A stretch of DNA of 64,000 nucleotides from Adineta steineri (GCA_905250115.1 CAJNOI010000003.1:1118523-1182522), one strand, 5' to 3'. Positions 13,355-26,600 are shown, counted from the stretch's first letter. A program made the numbers and translations. The notes: a model not told the origin generated them from the sequence alone.

Positions 13355-15634
13355 AATATAATAACAAATAAAATTTTAACAATCAATCTATATAGAACAT
13401 ATTCCCGCTTTCTTTGCTTCGATCAAGACATTCGCAGACAAAGAACAAAAAAGAGCACACAATTCAACCAATGATCGAGCATAGAAATTATATTTAATAT
13501 GATTTTTAAATCAGAAAAATTATTTACTAAGAAATAATAATATATATTTCGAAAATGTTTCTTTTTCGAATTTATTTTATATAATATTTTCTTGAGTTAT
13601 TATTTGTCATATGTATCATCCAATCAATTTGATTTTTTTCCTCTAAAAGTTCATTCAGTTATTTATCATATAAATGGCATCGGAAATAAAATCTTTGTCT
13701 CTGTCAGGTATATTTTATCACAAGACAAGAAGGATATATCCAAAAGTATGTTCAATTTTGATTGACACATTGTTGATCAAATATATATAAGAGAAATATT
13801 TGCTTTCAGAGAAAAAGAAGTGTACCTGTTGGGAGCAATAAATAAATACTGAGTATGACCAGCTTATTTTGACTTTTTATTATAGGAAATAGGTTATTTT
13901 ATTACGTTCTAATTCAGAAATACATGTAAAATATTTATGGATCTCTATTTATAACATGGAAGGCCTTAGTGCATTCTTTGATTAATAGGTTCCTTATGTT
14001 ATGTAGAAATATAATCATTAGCATGCTATCTTCAGTGAGAAGTAGTTTAAAACTAAAAGACTTTTATTGTAAGTCATATATAGAATAATTTGAGAAAAAT
14101 CGTGCAGATATTCTGAGTTTAGTCAAATTAATCTCTTCTATTATTTTTTGTTAACTGAAATGTAAAATTTCTTAGAATAATAAAAGATTTATGGTAGATT
14201 AAAAGTTGCCAGTATGTAAATTGCTTTTTGAGGGGACAAAGTAAATCCATCGTGTAGAGGACTCGTGATCCTCCTACTCGCATAAAAAGAAAAAACATCA
14301 CTTGTTGTAGTTTTATAGATTTACTTCTAGAAGGAAAAAATGACAGAAGCCAATTATTTTCAAAGATTGACGTTTTTTTTTATTGTATAGAGATAGAAAC
14401 ATGTACTATAAATCGTAGTTATAAAAAGCGATATTAGATTTTTCTTATCACTTGACATGTACTTTTCTATACTTGACAAAATTTAATTTACATGAATCAT
14501 TATATTTATTTCAATATCGTTACATCAGCAATAAATTTTCTTTCACAATTCAGGAATGACGTAGGTTATTATTTTTTTTTATTGGAAATGTAATTTAGTG
14601 TAAAAATAAGTTTGTAAATATTATTACTTTTATTTCAAACAAAAGACGGTAAGGCTAAAATGACAAATAACATTAGAGTTGAATACACAAGTCTATTGTA
14701 GAATTATTTCTTGTTAAATTAACCAATTTATCCTTATAGTGACGTCGAACGTGTCGAGTTTCCTACCATCTGCTTGTATAAGAAATAAGAGAATAGAAAA
14801 TGATCGTATCCCTATGCGAATTTATCGTTGAGACCTTTGCGCTTTTTTATTTGCTCTTTGACATATCACGCTTTTTATAAAAGAAAATAGCTGTATTTAT
14901 ATGTCGGTGCTGCTTATGTTGTTTCCGGATTTGTTACTGATATAAGTCGTAATAGTTGCTATGTTTTTTTCTTTCTTTCTTTTTCTCGTAACATTGTATA
15001 GTTCTCTACAGCTAGCAGGCGTAGACGCTCTCAAAAAAATAAACGAATCGACGTATATTACTTGATTTGCATGTCGCATCTACTACGACTTGATAATAAT
15101 ATCATGCGTTTTTTTTTACAAATTCTAGTCCTCATTTAACTGATATAATCAATCATAAAACTTTGTTAACATCATCGAGTAAATACTTTTATCAGTAGCA
15201 ATGATTCGAGATATATATGACGATATTCGAAATTATTTTATTTTATCATGACGTCATGTGAATGACATGTTTTATATTCTTCATTCTTTCATAAGACGGA
15301 ATATATATATATATATGTAAGGATTGCTTTTATTTCGTTGCTTTCTTTTTCTTAGTCGTCGCTGAATGTTTGCTTTTCTTTTCTTCTTTAGTGCAAGAGC
15401 GTGTGTGTGTGTGTGTATGTGCGAACATGTATTCGAACCTTGAAGCATATATATACATAGATGTGCACTAAAAAGTGCTTCGTTTCTTTTTTTTTATTTT
15501 ATTTTATACCCTTCGCGTCTCAAACATAGACATACATACATACATACATACATATATTTTTATTTTGTAGATTACATTTATTTCAGCTTTTGCTTATTAG
15601 AGAACTTTGGACGAATACGTCTTGCCATTATTCG
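13355..15634. other. Divergent intergenic region between ECT2 and PRL
   Basis: Must contain the ECT2 promoter (minus) and the PRL promoter/leader (plus). It shows A+T-rich DNA, a TA repeat near 15302-15315, a GT repeat near 15398-15416, and a CATA repeat near 15530-15554 just before the PRL leader. Small ORFs here have no splice or composition support. No RNA gene recognised. Confidence 0.5.
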
Positions 15635-15793
15635 ATGAATACAGCTGTTGTCGGTGAATCCACGCCTAAACAAGCGGTAAGATTTTGTTTTTAGATCTAT
15701 AATTTACATGTATATAAATTATTATTTGTTTTTTAGACCGAATTTGTGTGCGATTGCACGCTCTCGGGCGAGTTTTGCCGAGCGCAATATTGA
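15635..15793 (+). promoter_or_regulatory. Spliced upstream ORF (32 codons) in the PRL leader
   Basis: An ATG at 15635 opens a 14-codon exon (MNTAVVGESTPKQA) to 15676. A GT-AG intron (15677-15736) follows, then an in-frame exon 15737-15793 (TEFVCDCTLSGEF, CRAQY, stop). The intron is in phase 0, and the second exon is far richer in G+C (runs such as ctctcgggcgag) than everything around it. The PRL start codon lies about 170 nt downstream. Vertebrate PTP4A1/PTP4A2 mRNAs are known to carry a conserved, magnesium-responsive upstream ORF; this is a candidate invertebrate counterpart. That the two ORFs share one mRNA is inferred. Confidence 0.6.
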
Positions 15794-15965
15794 CTAGTAC
15801 GCCAATATACTAAATCTTCCTATTATCGATATTATCCATATCGATATAGCTCAAATAAATTTGACTGGTGTCTAATATCTACAAAAATTAGATATTAAAA
15901 ACAAGTGACTCAAGAAAAAAAAACGTTTTCAATTTTATCAAAGGAACAAAACATTCAATTTCAAA

Positions 15966-16634
15966 ATGCCAATGGCTCAATATTTAAACAATCCGTCAAT
16001 GACGGAACTTCGCTATAAACACCTTCGTTTTCTAATTACTGATAGTCCAGCAGATGAAAATCTTCAATCATTTGTCGAAGTAATATATTATATGATGAAT
16101 AATGTATCAATATATAATAATTCTATTCATAGGCTTGCTTAAAATTTGGTGTAACAACATTAGTTCGTGTCTCAGAAAAAACTTATGATACAAAACCAAT
16201 TGAAGCAGCTGGTATTAAAGTTTATGTATGTATGAATAAATTTAAACTACGGAATAAATATATATATATTTTTTTATTTAATAGAATCTTGAATATCCCG
16301 ATGGCAGTGCACCTGATTCAATTGTCCGTGATAAGTGGTTAAATATTGTTAAGGAAAATAAAAGTGGCTGTATTCTTGTTCATTGTGTTCACGGACTTGG
16401 ACGGTTAGTTTCTTATATTTTTTAAAGATCTTTATTTTATATTATTATATAAATAGATCACCGGTTCTTGTTGCAATGGCTTTACGTGAAGCTGGTATGA
16501 GTCGACAAGAATCAATTGATTTTGTTCGTTCACGCCGTCGTGGATCATTTAATATTCGACAATTAGAATTTCTTCAAGGCTATCAATCAGGTCATCGTCT
16601 TATTAACAAGCATGCTGGCTGTTTTATCATGTAA
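15966..16634 (+). CDS. PTP4A: PRL / PTP4A protein tyrosine phosphatase, prenylated
   Basis: Four exons (the first 15966-16079) encode 167 residues. The start MPMAQYL is the first ATG in frame. The body follows PRL closely: YKHLRFLITDSPADENL, YGVTT-type core (FGVTTLVR), general-acid loop YPDG (Asp about 75), P-loop HCVHGLGRSPV (Cys103, Arg109), RRRGSFN and a C-terminal CAAX box CFIM for prenylation. PRLs sit on endomembranes and the plasma membrane and bind CNNM magnesium transporters. Two departures from vertebrate PRL are visible. The residue after the P-loop Arg is Ser (Ala in vertebrate PRLs), and the Cys of RVCEATYD, which forms a regulatory disulfide with the catalytic Cys, is Ser52. The basic stretch before CAAX is weaker than in human PRL. 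The gene converges with nicotinamidase 200 nt away. Confidence 0.93.
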
Positions 16635-16835
16635 TCATCATCATTATCATGTTCCTCTCTTATCTTTATTCATACTGTTTTCATTTTATTAATTGGGTTT
16701 TTCTCTCTCTCTCTATTCTCCCATTTTGCTCTTATTAATTCTTGTGTTTCTTTTTTTTTCTGTTTATGTCACTTAATTTACTCAAGACATAGTTAAAAAT
16801 GAAATAAAAATAAACAAATATTCTTTTCTTTACGT

Positions 16836-17579
16836 TTATATTAAGTCTTTAACGTCAGCTGTTTGAATAACTGAGCAATGACGGCCTTTTAATTCATCAA
16901 GACGTAAGTTAATATTTGTTTCATCAACTCCACGACATGCATCTTGTATAAGATATGTTTTATAACCATTTTCAAGTGCATGTAAAGCAGTAAAATATAC
17001 ACATACATCTGTAGCTATACCAACAATAAATACTTGTGATACATTGTGTGCTTTTAATTTTGAATGTAATTCTGTTTCACGAATTTTCATATTATCCCAA
17101 AACGCTGAATAAGAATCAATATTACTATCGTAACCTTTCAATAAATTAATTATTTTACGAGTTTTAGTTGGTTTTATTATGTTTAAATCTTTATGTAATT
17201 CAGCACCATGAGTATGTTGTATACAATGAGCTGGCCAAAGTATTTGTTCAACACGTAATGGTCTTGGATCATCCAATAGAAATATTGCCGTATCGAATAC
17301 ATTTAATTCATGTGCTTGTTTTGAATCTTTGGCAAGTAAATGTGCACGTAAATGTAAATTATCAAAAAACGATATATGATCATGTGTATGCCAATCTTGT
17401 GTATAAACTACGACATCAAAATGTATATCTTTTAATAATTTATTTATCATTGGTATAACTTGTTCTCCTTGATGTTGACTCGGACAATTTTTAAGAGCTA
17501 ATGACCCATCAATAAAATCATATTGGACATCAACAATAAGTAAAGCATTGACAGCTTTTGGATGACTATTTCGTCTCAT
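16836..17579 (-). CDS. Nicotinamidase (isochorismatase-like hydrolase)
   Basis: A single-exon gene of 247 residues. It has the isochorismatase fold motifs LLIVDVQYDFIDGSLAL (catalytic Asp17), VVYTQDWHTHDHISF (metal ligands Asp62, His64), WPAHCIQ (His118), KGYDSNIDSYSAF (catalytic Lys148) and VGIATDVCVYFTALHA (nucleophile Cys193). The order and spacing are those of eukaryotic and yeast nicotinamidases (PNC1), which hydrolyse nicotinamide to nicotinic acid for NAD+ salvage; many invertebrates have it, vertebrates do not. No signal peptide is seen, so it is probably cytosolic or nuclear. All key residues are present. It has no intron, unlike its neighbours. Confidence 0.9.
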   Translation of the reverse strand: MRRNSHPKAVNALLIVDVQYDFIDGSLALKNCPSQHQGEQVIPMINKLLKDIHFDVVVYTQDWHTHDHISFFDNLHLRAHLLAKDSKQAHELNVFDTAIFLLDDPRPLRVEQILWPAHCIQHTHGAELHKDLNIIKPTKTRKIINLLKGYDSNIDSYSAFWDNMKIRETELHSKLKAHNVSQVFIVGIATDVCVYFTALHALENGYKTYLIQDACRGVDETNINLRLDELKGRHCSVIQTADVKDLI

Positions 17580-18133
17580 AGAACATGTTATTATATCTAC
17601 ACTATGAAAGAAAAGAAGAGATTATTAAAACTAAATAAATAATATGAAATTACGCTCGACAAATTAACTTGTTGATGTTGCCCATATTTTTTTCTCCAAC
17701 AAAAGAGTATCTGAAATATGAAAGACACTTGTTGCAATTCAGGTAAATACGTCTACATAATCATCAGTCTAATTGCGTATAAAACGACATAATATGAAAA
17801 AGTAAAAATGATAGGTAATATATCGATGTTTATATCATCGTGCATGTCGACAATATTTTTTTCAATGACTTGTATACGTTAGAGAGCGTAGGCAAGGAAA
17901 AAAAAAGAAAAGCCATACATCATATGCTTCGCTTTTTTTTAACGAGAAATTGCCTTCAGGTAATATATGTAAGAAACTTTTTTTTCCAGTTTAGTCAAAT
18001 AAAATATTAATTATTATTTATAATTTTCACTAAACAAACATGCATTTAAATAACAAAAATAACTTAATGACACATTCCATGTTTGCTTAGCTTATGCGCT
18101 TTTTTTTTCATCGAAATTTTCAATTATTTCAAA
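17580..18133. other. Shared upstream region of nicotinamidase and the 18.1-kb gene
   Basis: About 550 nt of A+T-rich DNA between divergent genes. It must hold both promoters, but no specific element can be named. Confidence 0.45.
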
Positions 18134-18979
18134 ATGTCAGAGAAAGAATATTACGTTTGGCGATTGTTTTATCCGTTGACATTAAATGATGCAGATACTC
18201 AATCAGAAAAAAATACCTTAATTACACCGTTTACATTAAACACGAAATTGAATATGTTATCTATCATAAATGAAAAACATTCACATCAATCATCATCGAT
18301 TGATCTCTATTATCCTTTAGAAAATACGGATGTTTGTTTAAAAATTTATGATATAGAAAAATTAAATAATTTTAAAATCGAAATTGAAATTCGTAATCGT
18401 CATAAAGAACAACAATCATCATCATTAATTCAACATTGGTCGATTTATGAGATAAAACATTCACGTATAGATTTACCTGATAAAATTTTAAATCGACTTG
18501 ATCAAATAACAATTGAAAAACTAACGAAATATCTTCAAATAATAATAAATGATGAAAATTTTTTAAATCGCTCAGATTTATCTTTTATTAAAATACAAAA
18601 AAATATAACTAGATGGCAAATGGATGATAGTGATCGAGAAATTGAAGAAAGTGATATTTGTTTACTAATAAATAATAATAAAAATGATTCATTCTATATA
18701 CCTACATATTGGCGAACGATATCGATTCAAACAGGTGATTATGATAAACTTTTAAAAACATTAATAACATTACAAATTGAAGATGATAAAGATCTATTAG
18801 ATTATTTTACATATCTCATATCTCAGACACATTTTAATTCATTTTCTATACAATATCAACAACAACAGCAACAATTAATTTCAACATTATCATCTGAAAA
18901 AATCTATATGAATTTATTAACAATGAGTTATGCATCATTTATTGAACTTATTCAACATATTTATGTTAATCAAATATAA
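18134..18979 (+). CDS. Unrecognised intronless gene, 281 residues
   Basis: The frame is open from 18083, but the ATG at 18134 (MSEKEYYVWRLFYPL) is the better start, because the preceding part translates a T-rich untranslated-looking stretch. The protein is rich in Asn, Ile, Lys, Gln and Ser, hydrophilic overall, with short polyGln and polySer tracts and alternating charged helices in the second half. No transmembrane segment, signal peptide or domain motif is recognised. It lies between nicotinamidase (divergent) and RyR (same strand, 1.7 kb downstream). The length of the open frame in such A+T-rich DNA and the sharp end at a TAA support a real gene; function unknown. Confidence 0.6.
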   Translation: MSEKEYYVWRLFYPLTLNDADTQSEKNTLITPFTLNTKLNMLSIINEKHSHQSSSIDLYYPLENTDVCLKIYDIEKLNNFKIEIEIRNRHKEQQSSSLIQHWSIYEIKHSRIDLPDKILNRLDQITIEKLTKYLQIIINDENFLNRSDLSFIKIQKNITRWQMDDSDREIEESDICLLINNNKNDSFYIPTYWRTISIQTGDYDKLLKTLITLQIEDDKDLLDYFTYLISQTHFNSFSIQYQQQQQQLISTLSSEKIYMNLLTMSYASFIELIQHIYVNQI

Positions 18980-20697
18980 ATAGAATTAATTGAAGATTAC
19001 TAGTAGTGACCTCTCGATAATCATATATCGGAAAAGGATATATATATATTACTGATTTAAATATAAAAATCTTTTTTTTTTCTTTCTATAATATATATAT
19101 TTATTCATTCTGTCAATCAAAAGAATTGATTAAAATCAATCAATATTTAACAATATAGAAAAACAAAACGTTTTAACTCTCAACATTCTTTTCTTTAAAT
19201 CAATATTTTTCTAGAATATGAGATTGTGTGTTAATAATCAGTTCTTGATAGATAGAAGTGCGCAAGGGTATTTTGTTTTCATTCATCATCATTGAGCGGA
19301 AATGAACGTAATGAACTAACTAACTAACTACTAACATTGACAACAATGTATGTGTGTGTGTGTGACCGTGTATAGAGACGGTCGGGGAACATTTAATCCT
19401 TTTCATCTTCAATATTCCTTCTTTTTTTTTTCTCGGCATACTTGTAACACTGATTATCAGCAATTCATTGCGTGTACGCCGTTCTAACGACGGTAGTGTG
19501 AATTATTATGCATTGCATTCTTTTGCTAAACAACATCAACAATGTTAGAAACAACAACTGTTGTCACCATATCCTGTTCTCTACGTCTTAGAGCATATGG
19601 GCAGATAACTGATGGTTGGCGTTGTTAGTGGATTCTTCTTCGTCGTCGTCGTCGTCTTCTTCTTCTGATTCTCTCTCATCAGTTCGTACCAGATCTCTCT
19701 TCTTTCTTACTATGGCACTCTCTTTTGGCCTTCTTCTTGTCGATGGCAATACACGCAAGCATATACATATACACGCATCATTCTCGAAAAGATATGTCTT
19801 TCTTCTTTCTTCTAACTAAGAGAGAAAAAAGGTCGGATAGATACAACGGTATCTCTTCGTTATTGACTTTCTTTTCTATTCCTATGAGATAACTCTTCTC
19901 GTTAGGATGCTGCTATTGTTCGATTTGATCTTTCTAACCCATCTTTATATCTATTCAATTTTCAAGTGACTATCTTTCATGTGTTGTTATTAATATAATG
20001 TTAAAGATTAATCATTTCCTTAATTCTACTCATTTCGTAAAATGCTCAAGTAAAGTTACTTCATTAGCATTGATTTATGATGATGTTATCCTTTTTTAGT
20101 TTTTTTTCCCTTTCTTCTTCTTCTCTTTTTGCAAACGATAAGAGTGTAATTGTTGTTTCTTTCTGATGATGCTGTTATGTATATATATATATATATATAT
20201 CTAACGGAAGAGTTAGCTACCATCATGTTCTTTTTCTGTTGCCGCTGCTCTTCTGTGCATATCGTCGATCATCTAAAACTATTAGTGATAGCGAGCGAAC
20301 GCGCGCGCGGGTGAGATAGAGCTTACTATCATCTTGTCGCGTTGTATGGCATGCATCTGCCCTTGAAGTCTTCCCTCTGTCTCCTTTCTCGTCCTTTGTC
20401 ATTGTTGGTCGGCAACACATACTCGTGATTTTATTAGATCGACGAAAGCAAGCATGAGAAGTAAAGAGACAGAGAGATAAAAAAAACCTAGGAAAGATAG
20501 ATCGATAGAGAGACAAAACACATCCGGTTCATTCACTCCTGGTGGTTTAATATATTCGCTCAATTGATTCGAGAAATAGGAAAGAATAGGGGAAGTGAAA
20601 ATTCATATTTTTGTTCTATTAAAGATCGAAATGATTAATATGATGATGATGTATTTGAACATATATCGATAAGAATACAAACAAAAAAAAACTAACA
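18980..20697. other. Upstream region and probable 5' leader of the ryanodine receptor gene
   Basis: Holds simple repeats: CTAA near 19313-19332, GT near 19348-19362, GTC then TTC near 19638-19664, TA near 20178-20200. From about 19280 to 20560 the base composition is less A+T-rich than elsewhere, with GCGCGC at 20300-20310, as expected of a promoter/leader block. Two open frames here (19616-19819 plus, 20223-20516 minus) are low-complexity and not called as genes. Confidence 0.5.
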
Positions 20698-23600
20698 ATG
20701 GCAGACGAACATATGGTCGGTGCTGAAGATGATGATGTTCAGTTTATGCGAACGGTAATTAATATTTTGTTTTTTTATATGAATCAACATTTGATCTTTT
20801 GATTTTGTAGGAAGATCGTTTATGTCTAAGTTGTGTACCTGTATCAGGTGTAAAACGTATGGCTTTATCGGGCGAAGTATTTGGAAATCGAATGTGTTAT
20901 CTTGAAGATATATCAAATGAGGTAGAAGATATGCGATGATAATAATAATTCATGGACATCCTTTGATATCACAATTATCGATTTAGTTATACCTCTACTT
21001 TCGTTGCATGTGTCACGCTTTTGTTTAGGGTTTTTTTCCGCCTAGCATGTTATTTTTTCTTCCTGCTTTGTGTGTTTGTATCCGAATGGATAAATAAAAA
21101 AGAATTAAGTATATATTTCAGCTTTGTTCTTTTTGATGTGATGATATTTTGACATTTGTATGTTTGTTTATATGAGAACTATTTTGATTTGTTATATCAG
21201 GTTTGTTGTCCTGATTTGGCATCATGTATATTCGTACTCGAACAAGCTGTATCAGTTCGAGCTTTACAAGAAATGGTTAATACAACTTCACCTGAACAGG
21301 TAAATTTTTATTTATTTATTGAAATCAATATGTATATTATTGTAAAAAAAATTATATTTATTCAAGTCGTCAGCAAGCCAAGGAGGTCAAACAACATTTC
21401 GAACATTATTATATGGTCATGCTGTTCTTCTTCGACACTATCACAGTCAAATGGTAAAAACAATAATAATAATATTTTTGTGAAAATACGAATGAAAATT
21501 ATACTTTGAATTTAGTACTTGAGTTGTCTATCGACAAGTACATCAAATGACAAGCTCGCGTTTGATGTAGGCTTAAAAGAAGATGCACAAGGTTTGTTTA
21601 GATAAACAAAGGGGTAAATATCATTTTTTATGTATATTATATAACTTCTAGGCGAATCTTGTTGGTGGACTATTCATCCAGCATCAAAACAAAGAAGTGA
21701 AGGTGAAAAAGTGCGCTTCAATGATGATGTTATATTGGTTTCAGTTTTTTCTGAACGATATCTTGTATGAAATTTTACTAAAAGAAAAAGTTTGATGTAT
21801 ATTTTCTTTTTTTTTCTTAGCATGCATATATGTCAACAAGTGAACGTGGACGAGTAAATGCATCATTTCGTCAACAAGTATGGAGTTTAGTACCAATATC
21901 GAGTGGTGTAGCACGTGTGAAAAATCCCGGATTTGTTCTTGGTGGTGATGTTATACGAATAGTACATGGAAATATGGATCATTGTATTACAACACCACCA
22001 CCAGACTCTCAAGTTATTGATGATTCTGGAAGGTGAGAAATTTTTGTTTTTTTTTTGTTGTCTAGTCAAACTCGAACAAAAGATACGATTCACTGAAAAA
22101 TCAAGCTCAATTCTCTAGAGAAATCTCATACAGAAAAACAAAAATTTTTCTTGCAAAAATAATATTTTGACTTTGCTCTTAATTTGTCACATATTAAGAA
22201 TAATAATACAAATCATATGAAGGTCACTGATTGAATAAATAAATACATAAATACACAAGAGAATAGATACAAAGATAAAAAGGTGTTTCTTGTTATTAAA
22301 CTCGTTAACGATTTCATTTTTTGTTTTAGTCTCTTCATTAAAAGTGGTGCTGCTTGTCAACAAGCTCGATCATTATGGCGTATTGAATGTTTTAAAATAA
22401 AGTAAGAAATAACGCATAGATTTATAAAAAAAAGAAGACGCTATATTTGCTTATTGTTATTGTTGATTAGATGGTATAGTGGTTTTGTTGGTTGGAGTTC
22501 ATTAGTTCGCCTTCGACATGTCACATCAGGTCTTTATTTAGCTGTTATCGGTGATGAAAATGGTAAAAAAAAGATCTCAAATAGAATTTGTTTTCTTATT
22601 TGAATATATCTTAGGTCCAAAAGTAACATGTATATCGAAGAAGAATGCCAGTGCTATTGCTGTCACTTTCGAAATGAAAATGACAAAGGTATTGAATAAT
22701 AGAATGACATGTTTTCGAAGGCAATAACAAAAAAATGATTTTTATATTAGGAAAAACAAGCCGAAGAATTAACTGAACAAGAAAATTTAGGAGTACCAAC
22801 AATAAAATATGGTGATACAATTGTTTTTATTCGTCATGTTGATTCAGATCTTTGGATTAGTTATGAAACGTTAGAATTAACTATAAAAGGAATTGGAAAA
22901 GTGGAAGAAAAACGAGTAAGCAAAAAAAAGATCATTTTATTCAAGAAATATGTTCTTGTCTATATAATTAGATTATCCCTGCTGTTGAAGGTCATATGGA
23001 TGATTGTTTTCGTCTTGTTCGAGCTCAAGAACAAGAACAAAAAACTGCATTAGTTATTCGAATTTGTAATGCAATTCTTGGAAGATTTAATCGAACAGAG
23101 TATGCTGAAAAAAATGTTTTTTGTTTTTCTAATAAAATTTTTCTTTCCTAAAGTCCAATGTCGATTGATGCAGAAGCCGTGAATCATTTATTAAGCAAAA
23201 GTGATGTTGTTCAAGCTTTATTACAAGATTTAATTGGTTTTTTTTCTCAACCATCGCTCACATTGGATCATGAAGAAAGACAATTACGTCTTAAAGTTTT
23301 ACGAAATCGACAAGATTTGTTTCAAGAAGAAGTATGCTATATCTTTTGTTAATATCAAAAAACGTTTTTGTGTTTATTTTAGGGAATGATTCGAGTATTA
23401 ATAGCAGCAATAAATTTTTTTAGTGAACGTAGAGATAAAGCATTATTATTAGAAGGTGTTGAAGAAAAAATCGAAAATATTACAAATAAACTTTATGTTG
23501 TTTTGGCTGCATTAATTAAAGGAAATCGTACAAATTGTTCAAATTTTGCACAAAGTGCACGACTTAATTGGCTTGTTAATCGTTTACAATCACAACAAGC

Positions 23601-26600
23601 ATCTAGTGGTGTATTAGAAGTACTTCATAGTGTACTTGTTGATAGTCCTGAAGTTTTAAATATGATAACAGAATCTCATATACTTGCAAGTAAGTTAGAA
23701 GACTAAAACAAATAGGATTTATTCATTTATTTAATCTTTAGTTCTTGGTTTATTGGATCGAAATGGTCGTGATCCAAAAGTACTTGATGTACTTTGTTCA
23801 CTTTGTGTTAATAATGGTGTAGCTGTTCGTGCTAATCAAAATCTTATCTGTGAAAATATTTTACAACGACGTGATCTTCTTCTACAAACGGCATTAGTTG
23901 ATCATGTAGCATGGTGAGAGAGAGAAAACAGCTATTTTTTTAATAATATCAAGATATAACAACTACTGGAGATAGAATGTTAAAAGCTAGAAAAGATCAT
24001 GGTCACATTGACAAACAACATTGTTTAGTAGCTCACTAACAATAGAGAAAGATTTACAAAAAAGAAGAAATAATTACCTACGAAAATCTGCTATTGATTA
24101 GTAAATGATGAAATAAAATTAACAAAATAGCTATCAAAGGTCATGTTAGTGCTTTTTCTTGTGTCTTATTACAAGAATATATATATATCTAAGATAAAAT
24201 CCTTGGATTTGACCTCAATTTCGAGGTTATATAAGATTGTATTACAAAAAGAAAACAATATCTAATTTATTCGGAAATCTTAAATTGAAATTTTTTTATT
24301 TAGTATGCGTCCAAATATTCTTGTTGGAGTTGAAGATGGTGAATCTATGTATAAAAAATGGTATTTTGAAGTTGTTATTGATCATATTGAACAAGTAACA
24401 CATGTTCAACCACATATACGTATTGGTTGGGCAACAACTGATTTTCAACCATCACCGGGTCATGGTGATGGTTTTTCATCGAATGGTATTGGTGATAATA
24501 CACATTCATATGGTTTCGATGGACGACATGTTTGGTTTGCTGGTCGAGCATATGATGTGTCAAATCGAGTTAATTTACCAACTGATAATATGCAACATAT
24601 TGGTTTTAAGAAAAATGATGTTATTGGATGTTTATTAGATTTAAATATTCCGGAAATGTGGTTTTCATTAAATGGTTTACCTGTTAAAGGTCTTCTAAGA
24701 GAATTTAATTTAACTGGAATGTTTTATCCAGCTATTTCTTTATCGTCTCGTGTTAGTTGTCGATTTATTTTTGGTGCTGAACATGGTCGTTTTATTCATC
24801 GACCACCCGAAGGTGCTGCACCACTTTATGAAGCTATGTTAGCTAAACAAAAAGTGACTATTGAACCATGTTTTTCATTTGGAAATATTGAACGAAATCG
24901 TCTTGATGGTCCAACACAATTTCAACATCGTATTGCATTTACTCCCCAACCAGTACGAACAAGTCATATTGTATTACCAATACATCTTGAAAATGTTCGT
25001 GATCGATTAGCTGAAAATATTCATGAGCTATGGTCAATGAATAAAGTGTCAACTGGTTGGCATTTTGGTGAAGTAAATATTTTAAATACCATATTTTTTC
25101 ATAAGAAAAATAAATCTATTTTAGTATCGAGATGATGCACAAAAAATTCATCCATGTTTAACATCATTTGATCGTCTTCCATTAACTGAAAAACAATATC
25201 ATACAACAACAGCTATGGAAAATTTAAAGTATTTATAATGAAAAATATTTCTTTAAAATATGTTTGTTTTTTTTCTTCAAAAAGGAGTTTATTAGCTCTT
25301 GGTTATCATATTGGTGTTGAAATTAAAACAGATGATCGACGATTAAAATATGTTAAATTACCAAATGCATATGTTCAATCGAATGGTTATAAACCACAAC
25401 CATTAGATTTATCAAGTATTAATTTATCAACAAAAATGGAAGAATTAATTGAAACATTAGCTGAAAATACTCATAATGTTTGGGCAGCTGGTAGAATTAA
25501 AGATGGATTTACATATGGAGTAGCCGATGTAAGTATTTTGTCACAAAAAAAAGATCTATTGAATGAATTGTTTCTTGTCACTATGAGATTTGGTCTAAGG
25601 TAAATAGGTCTTGGTCGTTTAATTGTTTATGTTTGTCAAAAATCATCTCGAATTCCAGATGGAGGCCTGCAGGAGATAACGTTTTTACATTCTGTAATTT
25701 GACCTTGTATTATTCTTTGATTACATAAATTTTGTTCTCTAATACAAGGATTTTTTGTTCTAATGGAAATGAATTATCATACTGTCATTATTGATAAGAT
25801 CTTGTCTAATTGATATATATATTAATAAATTAAGACGTAATTTTTGTTTTTTGCTAAAGAAATATTTTTCATTATAGAATCCACGTCAAAAACGAAGTCC
25901 TCATTTAATTCCATATGCTATTGTTGATGATAGTATTAAAAAAATCAATCGTGATACAGCAAGTGAAACAGTTAAAACACTTCTTGCATATGGTTATACA
26001 ATTGATACACCAACAGGTGATATTGAAGATCTTAATCGACGTAATAAAGAAGCAGCAAATACTGGTAATAATGAACGTCTTACAAATTATCGAACATATC
26101 GTGCTGAACAAACATTTGCTGTTACACGTGGTAAATGGTATTATGAAGTTGAATTATTAACATCAGGTCGAATGTTAATTGGTTGGGCAAATGTATCAAA
26201 ACTTGATGCATTTTATCCACTTGGAACAGATTCATATGGATATGGATTTGATGGTTTAAATGCTCGACGTTTTCATCATAATGTATTCGATGGATTTGGT
26301 AAACAATGGTCGAAAAATGATGTTGTTGGTTGTATGATTGATTTACATGATAAAACAGTTAGTTTTTCATTAAATGGAGAATTAATGTTAGATAATTTTG
26401 GTAATGAAACAGCTTTTGATGGATTAGAAGTTGATGATATTGGTTTTGTACCAGCATTAACGTCATTTAGTGGACAAAAAGCTCGTTTAAATTTTGGACA
26501 AGATGTTAATACATTAAAATATTTTACATCCTGTGGTTTACAAGAAGGATATGAACCATTTTGTGTGTAAGTTTTAATAGAATTTTTTGTTTTTCATATA

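Noticed and set aside
15398..15560. CRISPR-like or telomere-like repeats before PRL
   Set aside because: These are plain GT and CATA microsatellites, without spacers and without the TGTGGG unit.
19616..19819. ORF with an 11-Ser run upstream of RyR
   Set aside because: The first codon is TTG and the Ser run comes from a GTC/TTC microsatellite. Probably untranslated leader or promoter DNA.
20223..20516. Minus-strand 97-codon ORF upstream of RyR
   Set aside because: It lies in the G+C-richer promoter block, has no recognisable protein features and no partner exons.
24375..24638. ORFs rich in His, Met and Val overlapping RyR SPRY1 in other frames
   Set aside because: Shadows of a long conserved exon; composition is that of frame-shifted A+T-rich coding DNA.
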